Below, one piece after another: positions 8,520-16,324 of a stretch of DNA of 64,000 bases. Both the position numbers and the translations under genes were made by a program. The first letter of the stretch is position 1. Each line of letters begins with the position of its first letter. The notes beneath the pieces are model-generated. The model had not been told where the DNA came from and made no database searches. It was given only the letters and a program-made list of their open reading frames with translations. Origin of the DNA: Prevotella sp. UBA6994 (GTDB lineage: Bacteria > Bacteroidota > Bacteroidia > Bacteroidales > Bacteroidaceae); contig DJXW01000016.1 in NCBI GenBank assembly GCA_002449845.1, positions 456,855 through 520,854 of the forward strand, given 5' to 3'.

Positions 8520-8773
8520 ATATTTTCAAACGAGTTGAAACTTGGTAGGAAAAATGCCCATTTTTCGCCAACAACGTATATCACTAATAATAAGCAACTT
8601 ACAAAAACGAAGAACAGAAAGTCAAGTCAAAAACTGCATTTTTTCATCAAAAAAGACACTTTTCAGACATTCATAACATATATAATTAGCACTCGTAACA
8701 TATATAGTTATGCCCGTAACATATATAGTTACAGTCATAACATACATAATTACGCTCATAATCATAAATTTTA
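8520..8773 (+). repeat. Composite dispersed repeat element, copy 1
   Basis: Shares an ordered set of motifs with 55676-55909 at almost identical spacing: ATATTTTC at 8520, an AT hairpin around ATGCC at 8554, TCAAAAACT followed by TTTTTT at 8627, and palindromes with mostly 21-bp spacing from 8674. Offsets between motifs are 34, 73 and 47 bp here against 35, 73 and 48 bp in the second copy. The intervening bases have diverged, so it looks like an old dispersed element or a conserved regulatory module rather than a recent duplication. Confidence 0.7.
8674..8773 (+). repeat. Five palindromic TAACATATATAGTTA-type units spaced 21-22 bp
   Basis: Units begin at 8674, 8696, 8717, 8738 and 8759. The core is TAAC-ATATATA-GTTA, an odd-length imperfect palindrome of 15 bp. 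Gaps of 6-7 bp vary in sequence (for example TGCCCG, CAGTCA). The fifth unit is degenerate. A 21-bp period equals two helical turns, putting every unit on the same face of the DNA. Confidence 0.85.
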
Positions 8774-9053
8774 CATGGAAAAACACATATTTTTGACCAT
8801 TACAACCCAATTTTCCACACTTCCATTTCTAGATTGCAAGAAAATCCAAACAAGTTTTTGTCATGAAAATGGATAAAAAATGTTTAGTGTTGAGTGTTTA
8901 GTGTTTAGTGATAATTAGATTCTCTCGCTTGGCTATCAATCTCCAAATCATTTCTCTCACTCCTCACCCCTCACCTCTCACCCCTCCTTCTCTAAATCAT
9001 CCTCTTCCATCTCAACATTTTTTTACGTTTTCTTATTTTTTTATTTGATTTTA

Positions 9054-9085
9054 TTTGGCAGTAACAAATAAATTGATTACTTTTG
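9054..9085 (+). promoter_or_regulatory. Promoter of the small-peptide group
   Basis: TTTG at 9054-9057 and TACTTTTG at 9078-9085 (exact TAnnTTTG) with a 20-bp spacer. Transcription from here would give a leader of about 140 nt before the ATG at 9229. Confidence 0.75.
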
Positions 9086-9228
9086 CACAGTTATTACAAT
9101 AAAATTGTATAACCATGAGAGTGGTCAGTGTACCATTTTCCACAAAAATTATTCCAAAGACAGGTTTAACCTGTTATTATAACAAATTGCTAATCAACAA
9201 GAAAGTAACAATTAAACATATACACAAC

Positions 9229-9390
9229 ATGAAAAAATACGTAAAACCCTTTGTGAAGGAATCAGAAATTGAGACCGACGAGATTTTGGCAGGATCAGAG
9301 TATCAAGGCGAAGTAATCAACAATGAGCCCATTGAAGGTGAGGAGACTACTGGTGGCGTTCCTGCCAAGCAATTCAATGTTTGGGAATAA
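9229..9390 (+). CDS. Small MKKY-type peptide 1 (53 aa)
   Basis: Fifty-three residues starting MKKYVKPFVKESEIETDEIL, then AGS and an acidic Gly-rich tail ending NVWE. The start at 9229 is chosen over an upstream GTG/ATG reading because its first residues match those of two homologous peptides just downstream: MKKY, a basic residue plus Pro at 6-7, alternating acidic residues, then ILAGS or LLEGS. No signal peptide or membrane segment. The layout (conserved charged leader, Ala/Glu-Gly-Ser junction, variable tail) is like that of natural-product precursor or leader peptides, but no maturation enzyme is adjacent. Function unknown. Confidence 0.65.
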   Translation: MKKYVKPFVKESEIETDEILAGSEYQGEVINNEPIEGEETTGGVPAKQFNVWE

Positions 9391-9461
9391 TCTCACATAA
9401 GGGATCTTAAATAAGGCATGCATTGCAATCAATAAATTATTAACACTTTAATTAAAGGATT

Positions 9462-9569
9462 ATGAAAAAGTACGAAAGACCCGAAATCAAAGAAGTAGAA
9501 GTTGAATTCCAACCTCTTCTCGAAGGTTCCGATGTTGATCCACAAGGACCAATCGGTGAAGACTGGTAG
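9462..9569 (+). CDS. Small MKKY-type peptide 2 (35 aa)
   Basis: Thirty-five residues: MKKYERPEIKEVEVEFQPLL, then EGSDVDPQGPIGEDW. It aligns without gaps to peptide 3 over its whole length, including the shared ending P-x-GPI-x-E-x-W. The bases just before the ATG (ACTTTAATTAAAG) are nearly identical to those before peptide 3, showing that the leader region was duplicated with the gene. A strong terminator follows. No good promoter is visible between peptides 1 and 2, so the two are probably cotranscribed. Function unknown. Confidence 0.65.
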   Translation: MKKYERPEIKEVEVEFQPLLEGSDVDPQGPIGEDW

Positions 9570-9598
9570 AATCATTTTTCTTTGATTCAAAGAAGTAC

Positions 9599-9634
9599 GA
9601 AGTCGCAAGTTCATTCTTGCGACTTCTTTATTTT
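9599..9634 (+). terminator. Terminator after peptide 2
   Basis: GAAGTCGCAAG (9599-9609) pairs with CTTGCGACTTC (9616-9626) around TTCATT, followed by TTTATTTT. Confidence 0.9.
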
Positions 9635-9688
9635 GTTAATAATCAAAAATTATTCACACATTTTCATCGTTAAGTCAATTATTCTTTG

Positions 9689-9696
9689 TAATTTTG
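9689..9696 (+). promoter_or_regulatory. -7 promoter element for peptide 3
   Basis: TAATTTTG is an exact TAnnTTTG match lying between the peptide 2 terminator and the peptide 3 start, so peptide 3 has its own transcription start. A TTTTC stretch near 9660-9665 may serve as -33. Confidence 0.6.
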
Positions 9697-9750
9697 CGCC
9701 CGCAATGCGAAATCAAAAAAATATTGATTAAAAACTTTAATTAAAGAGAC

Positions 9751-9858
9751 ATGAAAAAGTACGTAAAGCCATCCATCAAGGAGATGGAATTGGAACTCCA
9801 AACTATCCTTGCAGGATCAAGCATTGAACCTTCAGGACCCATCAGTGAAGGATGGTAG
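9751..9858 (+). CDS. Small MKKY-type peptide 3 (35 aa)
   Basis: Thirty-five residues: MKKYVKPSIKEMELELQTIL, then AGSSIEPSGPISEGW. Paralogue of peptides 1 and 2, closest in layout to peptide 2 and in N-terminus to peptide 1. It is flanked by its own -7 element and by a short hairpin with a T-run, so it is an independent small transcript. The fixed N-terminal half and GPIxExW ending, with a variable middle, suggest that both ends are recognised by something. No function is assigned. Confidence 0.65.
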   Translation: MKKYVKPSIKEMELELQTILAGSSIEPSGPISEGW

Positions 9859-9896
9859 AGTTTAGATGAATACGTCAAAGAATGGAGTCGTGGGAT

Positions 9897-9915
9897 AAGC
9901 CTACGGCTTTTTTCA
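9897..9915 (+). terminator. Probable terminator after peptide 3
   Basis: Short stem AAGCC/GGCTT around TAC followed by a run of T. Small stem, so moderate confidence. Confidence 0.5.
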
Positions 9916-9985
9916 TTATATCCCCTTTCCGCTCTGTCGTACCAGTTGTACCATACTCCGACTAATCAATATTTACTTTGTAAAT

Positions 9986-10016
9986 TTTGTTAGACCAATA
10001 ATTATTAGTACCTTTG
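9986..10016 (+). promoter_or_regulatory. Promoter of the polysaccharide operon
   Basis: TTTG at 9986-9989 and TACCTTTG at 10009-10016 (exact TAnnTTTG) with a 19-bp spacer. It is the only strong promoter upstream of the flippase gene and would produce an untranslated leader of roughly 180 nt. Confidence 0.75.
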
Positions 10017-10199
10017 TAGCCATTATTTTAGCAATTGTATCCATTGGGCTGCGAGAATAATTCTCAACAGCGGCAATCCAATAGAAACTTTAGCCTTTTT
10101 TCTTGTGTCCACAAGACACAAGGGGAGGTGTTTTTGTGTGGATTGCATAAAACTCTTTGAACTTATTAACAATATTTTATTCGATTGATATAGAAAAAA
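10017..10199 (+). other. Long leader of the polysaccharide operon with hairpin
   Basis: No gene is visible. A perfect 8-bp stem CTTGTGTC (10102-10109) / GACACAAG (10115-10122) with a 5-nt loop sits mid-leader, preceded by a T-run and followed by GGGAGGTGTTTTT. Bacteroidota capsule operons often carry leaders of this kind where processive antiterminators act, but no UpxY/NusG-like gene lies in the window, so an antitermination role is only a possibility. Confidence 0.5.
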
Positions 10200-11549
10200 G
10201 TGCAAATACCTTCTATTTTCAAACTTAACTCAGGAGATAAAAGAACACAAACTGTTAAAAAAAATGTTCTTTGGTCTTTCTTAATTAAGGGGATTAGCAT
10301 TATCGTGTCACTGATAATGGTTCCCCTTACGCTTGGTTATGTATCCAGTGAAGTGTATGGAATTTGGCTAACATTATCTTCTGTTTTACATTGGCTAAGT
10401 TTCATGGACGTTGGATTTACTTTAGGATTAAAGAACAGATTGGCTGAAGCTTTGGCACACGAAGATTACGAAAGAGGAAAAAGCTTGGTTTCAACAACTT
10501 ATTTTATGATGGCAATCATCTTCATTCCACTAGCTGTATTTTTAATTCTGATTAGCCCTCATATCAATTGGTGCTCTTTTTTCAATATTAGCTCAAAATA
10601 TGAAGCGGACGTTTTGCTTACAATCCAATTGCTATCAGTTTTTCTTGCTTTACAAATGATTGTCAACGTGTTTGTTTCTGTTGTTGCTGCATATCAAAAA
10701 GTAGCTTTGTCATCTTTATTCAATGTCGTTGGACAAGTATGTGCACTGATTGTCATATATTTAATGACCAAGTTTATTCCACCATCACTTTCAAACCTTA
10801 CCTTTGCCTATTCGTTAATGCCAATCATTGTAGTAAGCATATTCACAATAGTACTTTTTCATGGAAGATTCAAAAAGACACAACCAAGCATTCAGTCTAT
10901 CAACACCCATTACATTAAAGATTTATGGTTTCTTGGTGTAAAATTTTTCATCATACACATCCAAATGATTGTCTTATACCAAAGTACCAATATCCTAATT
11001 TCAAATTTGGATGGTCCAGAAGCCGTTACTCAATATAATATCGCATATAAAGTCTTGAATGTTGTAATTTTAGTTTTTACTATCATCCTGGGACCACTTT
11101 GGCCTGCTTTTACTGACGCATATTCGAAAAAAGACTATTTCTGGATGAATAAGACATATCATCGGATGGTGCAATTATTCTTTCTCATTTGTATGGTCAT
11201 TATTGTTGTAGTTTTGCTTTCTCCATTTATTTTCAAATTATGGGTTGGTGACAAAGTTTCCATACCATTTATAATGACTGTTTTTATAGCCCTTTACACC
11301 TTAATTCATTGTTGGGATTCATTACAAGTTATCCTTATCAATGGTATTGGGGCAGTAAAGCTACAAACATACGTCACACTTATCGGGATAATATTTCATA
11401 TTCCGTTAGCTTTATTCTTAGGGAAGTTTATTGGTATTTATGGTGTGATTATTTCCATGTGTATCATCAATTTAATTTATTGTTCTTTCTTCACAATACA
11501 AATAAAAAAAATATTACGAAAGTCAGCCCATGGCATTTGGATAAAATAA
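10200..11549 (+). CDS. Polysaccharide flippase (Wzx-like, MOP superfamily)
   Basis: A 449-residue protein with about 12-14 hydrophobic segments. The N-terminal VKKNVLWSFLIKGISIIVSL and LGYVSSEVYGIWLTLSSV regions match oligosaccharide flippases of the MVF/Wzx type, which move lipid-linked repeat units across the inner membrane. The start appears to be GTG at 10200, preceded by GAAAAAA; no ATG lies between it and the conserved region. It is the first gene of a long unidirectional operon, immediately after a 180-nt leader, and works with the Wzy-like gene at 12347. Confidence 0.88.
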   Translation: MQIPSIFKLNSGDKRTQTVKKNVLWSFLIKGISIIVSLIMVPLTLGYVSSEVYGIWLTLSSVLHWLSFMDVGFTLGLKNRLAEALAHEDYERGKSLVSTTYFMMAIIFIPLAVFLILISPHINWCSFFNISSKYEADVLLTIQLLSVFLALQMIVNVFVSVVAAYQKVALSSLFNVVGQVCALIVIYLMTKFIPPSLSNLTFAYSLMPIIVVSIFTIVLFHGRFKKTQPSIQSINTHYIKDLWFLGVKFFIIHIQMIVLYQSTNILISNLDGPEAVTQYNIAYKVLNVVILVFTIILGPLWPAFTDAYSKKDYFWMNKTYHRMVQLFFLICMVIIVVVLLSPFIFKLWVGDKVSIPFIMTVFIALYTLIHCWDSLQVILINGIGAVKLQTYVTLIGIIFHIPLALFLGKFIGIYGVIISMCIINLIYCSFFTIQIKKILRKSAHGIWIK

Positions 11550-11559
11550 GATAACACCA

Positions 11560-12261
11560 ATGAATTTTATTAACAAATTAAAAAGATTAAGGAAAGCCAT
11601 TAAATGGGCCATCGCTTGCACACCTTTGCGTTCACAATTGGGTTTTTGTGCAGAGAATGCAATATTTGGATATCCCATGACAATTTACAATCCTAAAGGA
11701 CTCTTTTTATATGAAAATGTAAAACTTCTGCAGTTTTCCTGCATAATTAATTCTAAGCACGAAAATGTAATTATAAAAAAATATACTTCAATAGCAGCTC
11801 ATTCTACATTTGTAACCAATAATCATGTGAGTACAGTATCAATACCCCAATTTTTATTAGGACAATCTCATATCAACGATAAATCTGGAGACATTATTGT
11901 GAATGAAGATTGTTGGATTGGTACAGGTGTAATTATCTTAGCAGGAGTGAACCTGGGTAGAGGTAGTGTTGTTGGTGCTGGTTCTGTTGTAACAAAAGAC
12001 ATTCCTCCATACGCCGTTGTTGCTGGAAATCCTGCTAAAATTTTATCTGTTAAGTTTTCCATCCCTCAAATCATTGAACATGAGAAAGCATTATATCCTG
12101 AAAAAGAGCGTTTCTCTCTCGAATATCTCCAGAATTTATTTGACACTTATTTTGAGGGGAAAAAAGTATATGGTAAATCAAAAGACTTAGACGAAAAAGC
12201 TATAGAAGCCATTAACATCGTGAAGCAAAAAATCCACTATATAGAACCAACCCTTCAATAA
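11560..12261 (+). CDS. Left-handed beta-helix (hexapeptide) O-acyltransferase
   Basis: A 233-residue protein with hexapeptide repeats, seen as the ladder IIVNEDCWIGTGVIILAGVNLGRGSVVGAGSVVTKDIPPYAVVAGNPAKIL at about 110-160, the end signature of the WbbJ/maltose acetyltransferase group. These are soluble trimers that move an acetyl group from acetyl-CoA to a sugar or sugar nucleotide. A C-terminal extension of about 70 residues follows. It starts 10 bp after the flippase and is clearly in the same operon. Acceptor sugar unknown. Confidence 0.85.
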   Translation: MNFINKLKRLRKAIKWAIACTPLRSQLGFCAENAIFGYPMTIYNPKGLFLYENVKLLQFSCIINSKHENVIIKKYTSIAAHSTFVTNNHVSTVSIPQFLLGQSHINDKSGDIIVNEDCWIGTGVIILAGVNLGRGSVVGAGSVVTKDIPPYAVVAGNPAKILSVKFSIPQIIEHEKALYPEKERFSLEYLQNLFDTYFEGKKVYGKSKDLDEKAIEAINIVKQKIHYIEPTLQ

Positions 12262-12346
12262 TTTACAATTAACACAAATTTTACAAATCAATTTGGATTT
12301 ATTATAATTCTTTACATAGTTCAAAAGAACAATAAACGACTTTAAA

Positions 12347-13717
12347 ATGGTATCCCTCTTCAAGCAAGACAAAATAAGAACATTTGAGTATTTCTATTTT
12401 TTTGTCATGGTTTTGTATATGGCACAAATAGATAGCAATACCTCTCGAATGATAGGAACATTATCACCTCCTTACTTTCCATTTTTTCTCCCCATTATAT
12501 TAACCATAGTATTATTAGACAGGAACAAAGTAAGATTTAACGACAAAAGGCTCATAAAAATAACATTAACATTTGCGATTTGGACCGTTTTGTTGTTTGC
12601 TCATAAACGAACTTATGGCAGCGATCAATATTCATACTATTTCTTTTTGTTCTACAGCATTATTATTGCATACATACACATTCAGGTTTTTGGGAGAAAA
12701 ATATGTACACTTTATGAACATATCATGGTAAGGCTATGCCTTATTTCTTTAATCTTATGGGGAATAGCCGTTTTGTATCCTGGAAGTGCCTCATTTTTCA
12801 GAAATTTTCCCGAAACTGCAACAGGAAGAAATGTATTATACGTATTTAAGTGGTTGGATTCAACTATCAGAGAACAAGATATCGTTAATAATGGGATATT
12901 AAGGAATGCAGGATGCTCATGGGAACCTGGAAGATTTGCTATAATGGTATTGTTGGCACTATATTGCAATTTGACAAGATGCGGCATTAAGTTTAAAGGT
13001 AATATAAGTGGTGTAATTTTGTTATTAGCGATGATTTCCACCCAATCTACAACAGGCTATGTGGGAACTATTGTTCTATACAGTTTCTTTGCGTTAAAGA
13101 AATTTGACCTAAAATATATACTTGCATTTTGTATATTTGTCGTACCAATAAGCTACCAGTTTTTACAACTCAATTTTATGCAAGAAAAAATTGAAGAACA
13201 ATTAGATATTGATGATGACCTGATAAGAATTAACAAGTCGATGGATTACGTGAATAAAGTTAAGGAATCTAATGAATATACAGGCTCATTAGCTCGTTTT
13301 CCATCCATGTATTTTGAAATCATTAATATTGAACATGACCCAATCCTTGGATATGGAAAAAATGTGGGTAAAAGTTATTTCTCTCAAAGAATATCTGGAA
13401 ACTATCTTTTAACAGGCGGATTATTAAAAATATTCGGACAATACGGAATCCCATTAGGTTTAATCTTATATTTAATATTATTACAATCATCTAGAGCATT
13501 GGGACGCGAATTGAATGTACGCAAAAGTGCCCTATTTGTTATAATGCTTATATCATTAACTTCATATTCATTTTTCACATCCCCCATATTCATGGCTTTT
13601 TGGTTTTATGGCTTATTCCGAAAAGAGGATAGTATGTTAGTTTCTGCAACAGAAGAGGGAGAAGAAATTATTGAAGACAAGGCTTCTGAAGAAATAGATA
13701 GTCAAATAAAAGAATGA
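12347..13717 (+). CDS. O-antigen polymerase (Wzy-like) membrane protein
   Basis: A 456-residue protein with about ten hydrophobic segments and the typical large periplasmic loop (about residues 265-345), containing SLARFPSMYFEIINIEHDP and GYGKNVGKSYFSQRISGN. Position beside the flippase supports a Wzy role: joining repeat units on the outer face of the inner membrane. The C-terminal tail is acidic (EEGEEIIEDKASEEID) and cytoplasmic. The stop codon overlaps the start of the next glycosyltransferase in an ATGA junction. Confidence 0.78.
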   Translation: MVSLFKQDKIRTFEYFYFFVMVLYMAQIDSNTSRMIGTLSPPYFPFFLPIILTIVLLDRNKVRFNDKRLIKITLTFAIWTVLLFAHKRTYGSDQYSYYFFLFYSIIIAYIHIQVFGRKICTLYEHIMVRLCLISLILWGIAVLYPGSASFFRNFPETATGRNVLYVFKWLDSTIREQDIVNNGILRNAGCSWEPGRFAIMVLLALYCNLTRCGIKFKGNISGVILLLAMISTQSTTGYVGTIVLYSFFALKKFDLKYILAFCIFVVPISYQFLQLNFMQEKIEEQLDIDDDLIRINKSMDYVNKVKESNEYTGSLARFPSMYFEIINIEHDPILGYGKNVGKSYFSQRISGNYLLTGGLLKIFGQYGIPLGLILYLILLQSSRALGRELNVRKSALFVIMLISLTSYSFFTSPIFMAFWFYGLFRKEDSMLVSATEEGEEIIEDKASEEIDSQIKE

Positions 13718-14901
13718 GAATTTTTTTCATCCTTAAAAACACATATCCTAAAGGAATGGCAAGTACTACCAGAGTACATGCCTATGCAAAAGGATTCTCT
13801 GGACAAGGAATAGAAACACACATTTTACTTCCTATATCTTTGGAGCCACACGGTAGCATTCAGAAAAATACACTTAATGAAGGATTTGACGAGAACGGTG
13901 TTCATTACAAATATATGTCAGGTTCTTCCCTTCGTGGGGACAACATCATCAAGCGACAAATCAATGACCAATATGGATATTGGCACACCCTACTCTACTT
14001 GATAAAAATTCTCAGAAAAGATGATCAAGTAATCATATACGAAGGAGGATGGTTTTGGCAGTTGATGTGTATTTTAGCTATACATTTAAAAGGCGCAAAG
14101 GTAGCAATGGAATTGAATGAGCTGCCATACGTGTTCGGGAAACAAACCAAGAAAATAATTGCAAAGCGCAACATTTTATTAAAACATGTGTTTCCACGAT
14201 ATGATCAGTTTATTGTCATTTCAGATAACCTTCAGCTATTAGCACAACAATACGCACCTAAAGCAAAGGTGATCAAGGTACCTATCATTGTAGAAGAATT
14301 GACAGATCCTATCTCTGAGGATAATAGTCCTATTGACAAACCATATATCCTGCACACTGGCACATTGAATCAGAGTAAAGACGGAATATTAGGGCTCATA
14401 GAGGCATTTGGCAAAGTCTGCCAACAAACAGATATTCCCATACAATACTTATTTACTGGCTATTTGGAAAAGTCGCCTCAAAAAGAATATATCAAAAAAT
14501 TATTGGTACAATATCATATAGAAGATCGCATAAAGTTTTTGGGGTATTTGGAAGAATCAGAATTGAGGCACTATCAACGACATTGTACACTCTGCATTAT
14601 CAACAAATACAAGACATTGCAGAACAAATATTGCTTCTCAACCAAGTTAGGAGAATATTTAGCCTTTGCACGGCCAATAATAATGACAAATGTTGGAGAA
14701 GCTACCAATTACTTGAAAGATGGAGAGAATGCCTACTTGGTAGAACCTAACGACACAGATAGTATGGCAAATAAGATTTTACATATTCTCAATAATCCAG
14801 AAGAGGCAACAAGAATTGGAAATGCAGGGAGAAAATTGGCAATGGAGGTCTTTAATTGTGACGTACAAGCAAAACGCTTAATCAGTTTTTTTGAATCTTA
14901 A
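13714..14901 (+). CDS. Family 4 (GT-B) glycosyltransferase
   Basis: A 395-residue GT-B enzyme. The N-terminal Rossmann-like half begins MRIFFILKNTYPKGMASTTR; the C-terminal nucleotide-sugar half has YILHTGTLNQSKDGILGLIE, then KLGEYLAFARPIIMTNVGEA with the acidic sugar-nucleotide region, and a trailing GNAGRKLAMEVF. It overlaps the polymerase by 4 bp and the next glycosyltransferase by 1 bp, so translation is coupled. It is paralogous to the protein at 16325 throughout its length (GMA-T-R-, HTGTL, DGILG, KLGEYLA, NDTD). Donor and acceptor cannot be told from sequence. Confidence 0.87.
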   Translation: MRIFFILKNTYPKGMASTTRVHAYAKGFSGQGIETHILLPISLEPHGSIQKNTLNEGFDENGVHYKYMSGSSLRGDNIIKRQINDQYGYWHTLLYLIKILRKDDQVIIYEGGWFWQLMCILAIHLKGAKVAMELNELPYVFGKQTKKIIAKRNILLKHVFPRYDQFIVISDNLQLLAQQYAPKAKVIKVPIIVEELTDPISEDNSPIDKPYILHTGTLNQSKDGILGLIEAFGKVCQQTDIPIQYLFTGYLEKSPQKEYIKKLLVQYHIEDRIKFLGYLEESELRHYQRHCTLCIINKYKTLQNKYCFSTKLGEYLAFARPIIMTNVGEATNYLKDGENAYLVEPNDTDSMANKILHILNNPEEATRIGNAGRKLAMEVFNCDVQAKRLISFFES

Positions 14902-16004
14902 TGAAAATACTCCACGTCATACCCACCCTTTCTTCTGGAGGTGCAGAAAGATTTGTAATCGACTTAACAAATGAGTTAGCCAAGTATGACGATTGCCAAA
15001 TAACTTTATTGACATTCAAGAAAGAATCCAACAACAATGATTTCTATAAGCACGAATTGTCAGAGAAAGTGACATATAAAAACTTAGGGATTGAGAAGGT
15101 AAGACTGAAAGACTTATTCACCATATATCGAACCATCAAGAAAGAACAGCCCAACATCGTACATTATCATTTGGCAGGAACACTCAATTTGATGTTGCTT
15201 ACCATCCTACTCTATCGTAAACCCATTTACATAGAAACAATACACAGCGACATCAAGGCTATTGTTGGATCAACCAAAAGAGACAGATGGATTAAATCGT
15301 TTTGTTACAGAAAAGGAATTGTTAAGGTTTGCACCATTACTCCATCAAATGAAGTAGCATTTAAGAAACAATTCAAACGGGATTGTGCTGCCCTCATCGT
15401 CAATGGACGAAAAGAGTCTTTTCCGAGTAAACTATTTGAGCAAAGAAAACAAGAGATTAATAGTTACAAGAAAACTGCGAACACATTAATATTCACACAT
15501 ATCGGTCGCTTCACGAAAGCAAAACATCAGAAATTGCTTATTACTGCATTCAATAATTTCGTAAAAAAAGGGCATGATGCCATTCTGCTCATCATAGGTA
15601 ATGGTTTTGATTCCCCTAAAGGAAAGATATATCAAGCTCACGCTTGCGAAAACATACATTTTTTGGGAGAGCAACATGATGTACAAGACTATTTGCTCAA
15701 CAGTGACGGTTTTTGTCTATCTTCCATATTTGAAGGAATGCCGATTACATTAATCGAATCATTCTCATGTAGATGTATACCCATCTCCACACCAGTGTGT
15801 GGAGCAATTGATTTCATAGAAAATGGGAAAAATGGTTTTCTCTCTAAGGATTTCACTAAAGAGGCATATTTGGAAGCTTTAGAAGATTTTGCCCACCACC
15901 ATCAACAGATTGAGAGAAGTGATTTGACAAAATTATTTCACCAACAATTTACGATGGAAATATGTGCCAAACAATACCATAGGTTATATACCCATTTTTC
16001 TTAA
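14901..16004 (+). CDS. Family 4 (GT-B) glycosyltransferase
   Basis: A 367-residue GT-B enzyme with MKILHVIPTLSSGGAERFVI at the N-terminus (GGAE donor-half motif of family 4 enzymes) and the C-terminal SSIFEGMPITLIESFSCRC, where EGMPITLIE provides the conserved glutamates. Its start overlaps the previous stop (TAATG). A gap of 320 bp containing a decayed gene fragment follows, so the original operon end or an insertion point may lie just downstream. Confidence 0.87.
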   Translation: MKILHVIPTLSSGGAERFVIDLTNELAKYDDCQITLLTFKKESNNNDFYKHELSEKVTYKNLGIEKVRLKDLFTIYRTIKKEQPNIVHYHLAGTLNLMLLTILLYRKPIYIETIHSDIKAIVGSTKRDRWIKSFCYRKGIVKVCTITPSNEVAFKKQFKRDCAALIVNGRKESFPSKLFEQRKQEINSYKKTANTLIFTHIGRFTKAKHQKLLITAFNNFVKKGHDAILLIIGNGFDSPKGKIYQAHACENIHFLGEQHDVQDYLLNSDGFCLSSIFEGMPITLIESFSCRCIPISTPVCGAIDFIENGKNGFLSKDFTKEAYLEALEDFAHHHQQIERSDLTKLFHQQFTMEICAKQYHRLYTHFS

Positions 16005-16034
16005 TGCAAATATAATTACTTCATACATGCTTAA

Positions 16035-16208
16035 TATTACCTACGTTTTGAGCTGAAAATCAATGGAACAGCACAACAGGCTCTTGACCAAATTAACAGC
16101 CGTGGTTACACCATTCCATACGAGACGAATGGTAGGAATGTAGTAAAAGTAGGAGTAAGGTTTTCCACAGAGACGAAAAACATAGAAGATTATTGTATTA
16201 TTTTTTAG
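16035..16208 (+). pseudogene. Remnant of an AAA-ATPase / PD-(D/E)XK nuclease-like protein (DUF1703 tail)
   Basis: An open stretch of 57 codons without its own start ends in TAG at 16206. It reads YYLRFELKINGTAQQALDQI, then NSRGYTIPYETNGRNVVKVG and VRFSTETKNIEDY. This is the C-terminal PD-(D/E)XK segment of the abundant Bacteroidota AAA-ATPase-like family: the E-x-K of the nuclease fold, the ALDQI helix, the GRNVVKVGVRFS strand and the RNIEDY ending. The rest of the protein (about 450 residues) is absent, so it is a decayed fragment left within the glycan operon. The 115 bp after it hold only short inverted repeats such as GTGTAGG/CCTACAC. Confidence 0.7.
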
Positions 16209-16324
16209 AAAAGTGCCTACACAAATGTGTAACTCACTGAAGAAAACACATTACAGTGTGTAAGGAAGGTGTAGGGAGTGTAAGAAACCTACACTAAGTA
16301 GCCAACACTCAACCATTATTAATA

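Larger units (their letters stand above)
8469..9053. other. AT-rich non-coding stretch with composite repeat and simple repeats
   Basis: I find no credible gene here. It holds the first copy of the composite repeat (about 8520-8773), then a GTGTTTA-type simple repeat around 8882-8911 and a pyrimidine-rich tract of CTCAC units around 8951-8993. Both simple repeats are short and imperfect. Confidence 0.7.

Noticed and set aside
8674..8773. Possible CRISPR array
   Set aside because: The units are only 15 bp, are themselves palindromic and vary, and the gaps of 6-7 bp are far too short for spacers. No cas genes are near.
8295..8876. 193-residue open frame running out of the EF-G gene into the intergenic region
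   Set aside because: Starts in another frame inside the conserved gene, crosses the terminator and the repeat array, and has a composition set by the repeats.
10017..10199. UpxY-type regulator gene or small ORF in the leader
   Set aside because: No open frame on the plus strand and no NusG-like motif; the only open frame is a 60-codon antisense shadow.
16209..16324. Insertion sequence ends flanking the decayed fragment
   Set aside because: Short inverted repeats such as GTGTAGG/CCTACAC exist, but there is no transposase remnant and no target duplication that I can see.
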